Origin: Acidobacteriaceae bacterium
Lineage (GTDB): Bacteria; Acidobacteriota; Terriglobia; Terriglobales; Acidobacteriaceae
Direction of reading: 5' to 3'
Length of the DNA stretch: 8,834 nucleotides
NCBI GenBank assembly: GCA_003140655.1
Contig: PLKR01000071.1
Span: 9,445 to 18,278 of the forward strand
The notes under the pieces were generated by a model that saw only the letters and a list, made by a program, of their open reading frames with translations, searched no databases and had not been told where the DNA came from. Positions within the stretch are counted from its first letter, which is position 1; every line of letters starts with the position of its first letter. This document shows, piece after piece, positions 6,744-8,834 of this stretch. The position numbers and the translations under genes are program-made.

Positions 6744-7217
6744 AATTCAGAATATCAGCAGCTGCAGCGGCTGGGGATTAAGCTGCCCGATCTCGCGCCA
6801 ACGCACGAATTTCTCCCTGTCAATATAATTGGCGATTTTGTGTTTGTTTCCGGCATGCTCCTTTCGATCACGGAGAATTCCTGTACCGGGGCAAGATCGG
6901 CCGCGAGTTTGATGTGGAGGCAGGAAAGTGTGCGGCGCAAAGTGCAGTGCTGGGCTGTTTGGCGTCACTTCAGCACGCCCTCTCGTCACTGGATAAGGTC
7001 CGCCAGATCGTGAAGCTGAATGGCTATGTGAACTGCACACCAGAATTCCATGACCTGCCACTGATCACCGATGCAGCCTCGACTCTCACTCGTCGGCATC
7101 TTCGGCGATTCAGGGCGGCACGCGCGGACGACGGTGGGCGTTTCCAGCCTGCCTGCCGACGTTGCAGTGGAGATCGAGCTCATCGCCAGAGTTGAAAGTC
7201 GTCAACCTCTTGGCTGA
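6744..7217 (+). pseudogene. RidA (YjgF) family protein, broken by two frameshifts and lacking a start codon
   Basis: Three frame segments together give a typical RidA-family chain of about 150 residues, in the branch with an N-terminal extension. The first, YQQLQRLGIKLPDLAPTHEF then NIIGDFVFVSG, runs to about 6859. The second, PFDHGEFLYRGKIGREFDVE through VNCTPEFHDLPLITDAAS, runs from 6860 to about 7085. The third has LVGIFGDSGRHART, then VGVSSLPADVAVEIELIARV. One missing base near 6859 and one extra base near 7085 cancel each other's frame. No ATG, GTG or TTG stands between the ATP-grasp stop and the first conserved residues, so the start is lost as well. Intact members deaminate reactive enamine/imine intermediates. 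The natural stop is also missing: the frame runs on into sequence resembling the dinB copy and ends at 7217. Family is clear; the product is surely non-functional. Confidence 0.85.
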
Positions 7218-7223
7218 GGGTAA

Positions 7224-7298
7224 AAAGTGCAACGCGAGACGCCGAAGAAACTTGCAGGTCTAATTCGCTGGTTAAGCCGGAAACAGCTCACACGAAAG
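7224..7298 (+). pseudogene. Duplicated fragment of a dinB-type gene
   Basis: These 75 bases match 8146-8220 inside the intact DinB-family gene with six mismatches. The same reading frame gives VQRETPKKLAGLIRWLSRKQ against VQRGTPKKLAGLIRGLSRKQ, then LTRK in both. Four of the six differences are synonymous third-position changes, so the copy once evolved as a coding paralogue rather than being a fresh copy. Weaker resemblance may reach back to about 7205. After 7298 it diverges and no further DinB motif is readable with confidence, so only about 25 codons of the parent gene remain. Confidence 0.85.
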
Positions 7299-7479
7299 TG
7301 CCTGGGGATGGCTCCGGGACCTCCCTTCGGCTCCGACCATGCTGGGTGGGGGTGCTAGCGGTTGGCGGCGTGGTACTCGTCAACACTTTGGCTCGGGACC
7401 CCTGACGTGTCGAATCGAAACCTAACCATCAATTGCCGCAGAGTGTTCGTGTGCAGTTCACAGGAGAAATAGTCGAATC

Positions 7480-7785
7480 ATGGTCACATGTTTTCTTCGT
7501 TACGAGATTGACACCAAAAAGATTGCGGAGTTTGAGCACTACGGACGGCTGTGGGTCCGTCTGGTCAATAAAAACGGTGGGAAGCACCACGGATGCCTAT
7601 TGCCCTCTGAGGGCTCGAACGACGTGGCTTTGGCGTCCTTCACGTTCCCCAGCCTGGCTGCTTACGAGGAGTACCGGCTAGCGGCTTTGAGCGATCCCGA
7701 GTTCCAGGCAGCTTATGCTTATGCCAATGAGACGAATTGTATTCGCCTCCTCGAGCTGTCGATCTTTCGGCCCCTGTCTGAATAG
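7480..7785 (+). CDS. NIPSNAP-family protein
   Basis: The 101-residue protein matches the single-domain bacterial NIPSNAP type, a ferredoxin-like dimeric alpha-beta barrel fold. Signature stretches are CFLRYEIDTKKIAEFEHYGR (4-23), GGKHHGCLLPSEGSNDVALA (33-52), FTFPSLAAYEEYR (54-66) and a C-terminal FRPLSE. Its biochemical role is not established in bacteria. AGGAG stands 13 bases before the ATG, longer than usual, but no better in-frame start exists and the family begins at this residue. The frame is intact, in contrast to most neighbours. A thiE remnant starts directly after its stop, in the same frame. Confidence 0.9.
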   Translation: MVTCFLRYEIDTKKIAEFEHYGRLWVRLVNKNGGKHHGCLLPSEGSNDVALASFTFPSLAAYEEYRLAALSDPEFQAAYAYANETNCIRLLELSIFRPLSE

Positions 7786-8022
7786 CGGACTCCGCTGGTT
7801 GCAAAAGATCGGAGACCTGTCACCGATGGCCTGGAGAGACTCAGAACAGTGTGCCGGATGCCGGACCGCTCTGCGCCGGTACAGGCTCTGGGAGGAATCA
7901 CATTGGCTAATGCACGCCAGTGTATAGCTGCCGGAGCCAGCGGCATAGCCGCTATTCGCATGTTCCAGGAAAATGATGTCGCGAAGGTAGTTCGGCACTT
8001 ACGCGGGATCGAGCTTCTCTGA
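7786..8022 (+). pseudogene. thiE: 3' remnant of thiamine-phosphate synthase
   Basis: The open stretch behind the NIPSNAP stop has no start codon of its own. From about 7825 it reads DGLERLRTVCRM and then ALGGITLANARQCIAAGASG followed by IAAIRMFQE, which is the phosphate-binding end of the ThiE TIM barrel. It ends at TGA 8020-8022. Intact ThiE has about 200-220 residues and joins the thiazole and pyrimidine halves of thiamine; only the last 65 or so are recognisable here. The first ten or so codons (7786-7824) do not clearly match. This is a deletion remnant, not an expressed gene. Confidence 0.82.
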
Positions 8023-8025
8023 ATC

Positions 8026-8031
8026 TATAAT
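8026..8031 (+). promoter_or_regulatory. Candidate -10 element of the DinB-family gene
   Basis: A perfect TATAAT lies 48 bases before the DinB start codon and just after the thiE remnant's stop. No good -35 hexamer stands 16-18 bases upstream, so the promoter would be weak or regulated, or the match is chance. Confidence 0.4.
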
Positions 8032-8079
8032 CGGTCACGGCAATATATAGACCACAGACTCAAATTGAAAGGAGCGAAC

Positions 8080-8589
8080 ATGCAGGAGACGCCACAACAG
8101 TACACTCATCGCCTTCTGGGCCATATCGAGGGTAAAGACCCTTTGAAAGTGCAACGCGGGACGCCAAAGAAACTTGCCGGTCTAATTCGCGGGTTGAGCC
8201 GAAAACAGCTCACACGAAAGCCGGCTCTGGGTAAATGGTCAATCAGCGAAATTCTGGCCCACCTGGCGGATACCGAGATCGTGGTTGGTTGGCGGCTGCG
8301 TCACATCTTGGGCAACAATGGCGCTCCTGTCCAGGCATACAACCAGAATGTCTGGGCTGAAACTTTCGACTACGCCCACCGCGATGCCAAAGAGTCCATG
8401 GAATTCTTTCAGGTACTGCGTGCCCGCAACTTGGCCATGCTCAAAGCGCTGCCTAAGGAGTTGTGGGAGAACTATGGCATGCATCAGGAGCGAGGCAAGG
8501 AATCAATTGCCCATCTTGTCAGGTTGTATGCCGGACACGACCTGAACCATCTGGGGCAGATGGAGAAGATCGTGGAAGGCGGTAGTTAG
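8080..8589 (+). CDS. DinB-family (DfsB/YfiT-like) putative metal-dependent protein
   Basis: The 169-residue protein has the four-helix DinB fold with the metal-binding histidines in place: H61 in ILAHLADTEIV, and H153 and H157 in GHDLNHLGQ. Relatives are metal-dependent thiol transferases or hydrolases; this subgroup's substrate is unknown, and the name does not imply DNA polymerase IV. The start at 8080 is chosen because AAAGGAG ends five bases upstream; a TTG at 8065 overlaps that site and is rejected. Bases 8146-8220 have a diverged partial copy at 7224-7298. The gene is intact and appears to have its own promoter after the thiE remnant. Confidence 0.9.
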   Translation: MQETPQQYTHRLLGHIEGKDPLKVQRGTPKKLAGLIRGLSRKQLTRKPALGKWSISEILAHLADTEIVVGWRLRHILGNNGAPVQAYNQNVWAETFDYAHRDAKESMEFFQVLRARNLAMLKALPKELWENYGMHQERGKESIAHLVRLYAGHDLNHLGQMEKIVEGGS

Positions 8590-8609
8590 CAAAATAGGAA
8601 AATTCAGCA

Positions 8610-8834
8610 TCAATTATTTCCAAACCATTCTTCTTTACGGCCGAACCTGTTGGCGAAAGCCGATGCACTGAATCCCTTGCCCAGGTCCCCCATTAACGCG
8701 ACGATGGCAGCGGCAAGCACTGTTCGCTCCCCGCCCTGCAGCAAGCGCATTTACGAGCGCCTCCAGGGGAGGAATATCCTATTCGACTCGGAGTTTTACC
8801 ATCAGCGCTTCTTCAAGAGCTGGAAGGTTACTGA
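8610..8834 (-). pseudogene. Possible broken minus-strand gene of unknown family (runs off right edge)
   Basis: Reading leftward from the right edge, the minus strand gives NLPALEEALMVKLRVE, a TAG stop, then DIPPLEALVNALAAG. After a shift at a G-rich run (plus strand about 8728-8736) it continues GERTVLAAAIVALMGDLGKG, FSASAFANRFGRKEEWFGNN and TGA at 8610-8612. The joined peptide looks like helical coding sequence, which is why I list it, but I do not recognise the family. It would be convergent with the DinB gene. The competing plus-strand frame is also open from 8590 to the edge, so strand assignment is tentative. Confidence 0.35.

Noticed and set aside
8590..8834. Plus-strand open frame continuing after the DinB stop
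   Set aside because: Open to the edge, but without a plausible start or ribosome site; the minus strand looks more coding-like. Not decided firmly.
1..8834. CRISPR array, tRNA or rRNA gene
   Set aside because: I saw no regularly spaced repeats, no tRNA cloverleaf sequence and no rRNA-like stretch.

Overview
The window looks like an accessory, partly decayed stretch of a moderately GC-rich bacterial chromosome. The gene families suggest an Acidobacteriota-type soil bacterium: an exported thioredoxin-fold/TPR protein next to an M13 peptidase, a LysR regulator, and NIPSNAP and DinB proteins. This assignment is inference from family resemblance, because there is no rRNA or other marker gene here.

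Layout. Bases 2-649 are the 3' part of an IS1182-type transposase, with a probable IS end near 708-729. A minus-strand LysR regulator (847-1303) is broken by a one-base frameshift and loses family resemblance after its DNA-binding half. About 880 bases without a recognisable gene follow (1304-2182). A minus-strand operon then runs from 4552 down to 2183. Its first gene encodes an exported thioredoxin-fold/TPR protein whose first active-site cysteine codon is TGA (U-S-T-C instead of C-x-x-C), a candidate selenoprotein. Its stop overlaps (ATGA) the start of an M13 (PepO/neprilysin-like) metallopeptidase pseudogene. That pseudogene carries two short tandem-duplication frameshifts and has lost its catalytic centre by an internal deletion.

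An intergenic region of about 430 bases separates this operon from a divergent plus-strand group: a rhodanese-like protein (4983-5417), a small protein of the family often mislabelled 'n-acetylglutamate synthase' (5512-5868), and an ATP-grasp ligase overlapping it by ATGA (5865-6743). A frameshifted RidA-family remnant with no start codon follows. Both divergent units have the same promoter-like core, TTGACA-N16-TTTACT and TTGATT-N16-TTTACT, embedded in a perfect 16-bp repeat, so they may be co-regulated.

The right part holds a 75-bp duplicated fragment of a dinB-type gene, an intact NIPSNAP protein (7480-7785), a 3' remnant of thiamine-phosphate synthase (thiE) directly behind it, an intact DinB-family protein (8080-8589), and a probable broken minus-strand gene at the right edge.

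The most interesting observation is the in-frame TGA exactly at the catalytic cysteine of the exported thioredoxin. It is either a selenocysteine codon or, given how many neighbours are broken, an inactivating mutation in a striking place. The window contains no selenocysteine machinery, and I could not confirm a clean SECIS element.
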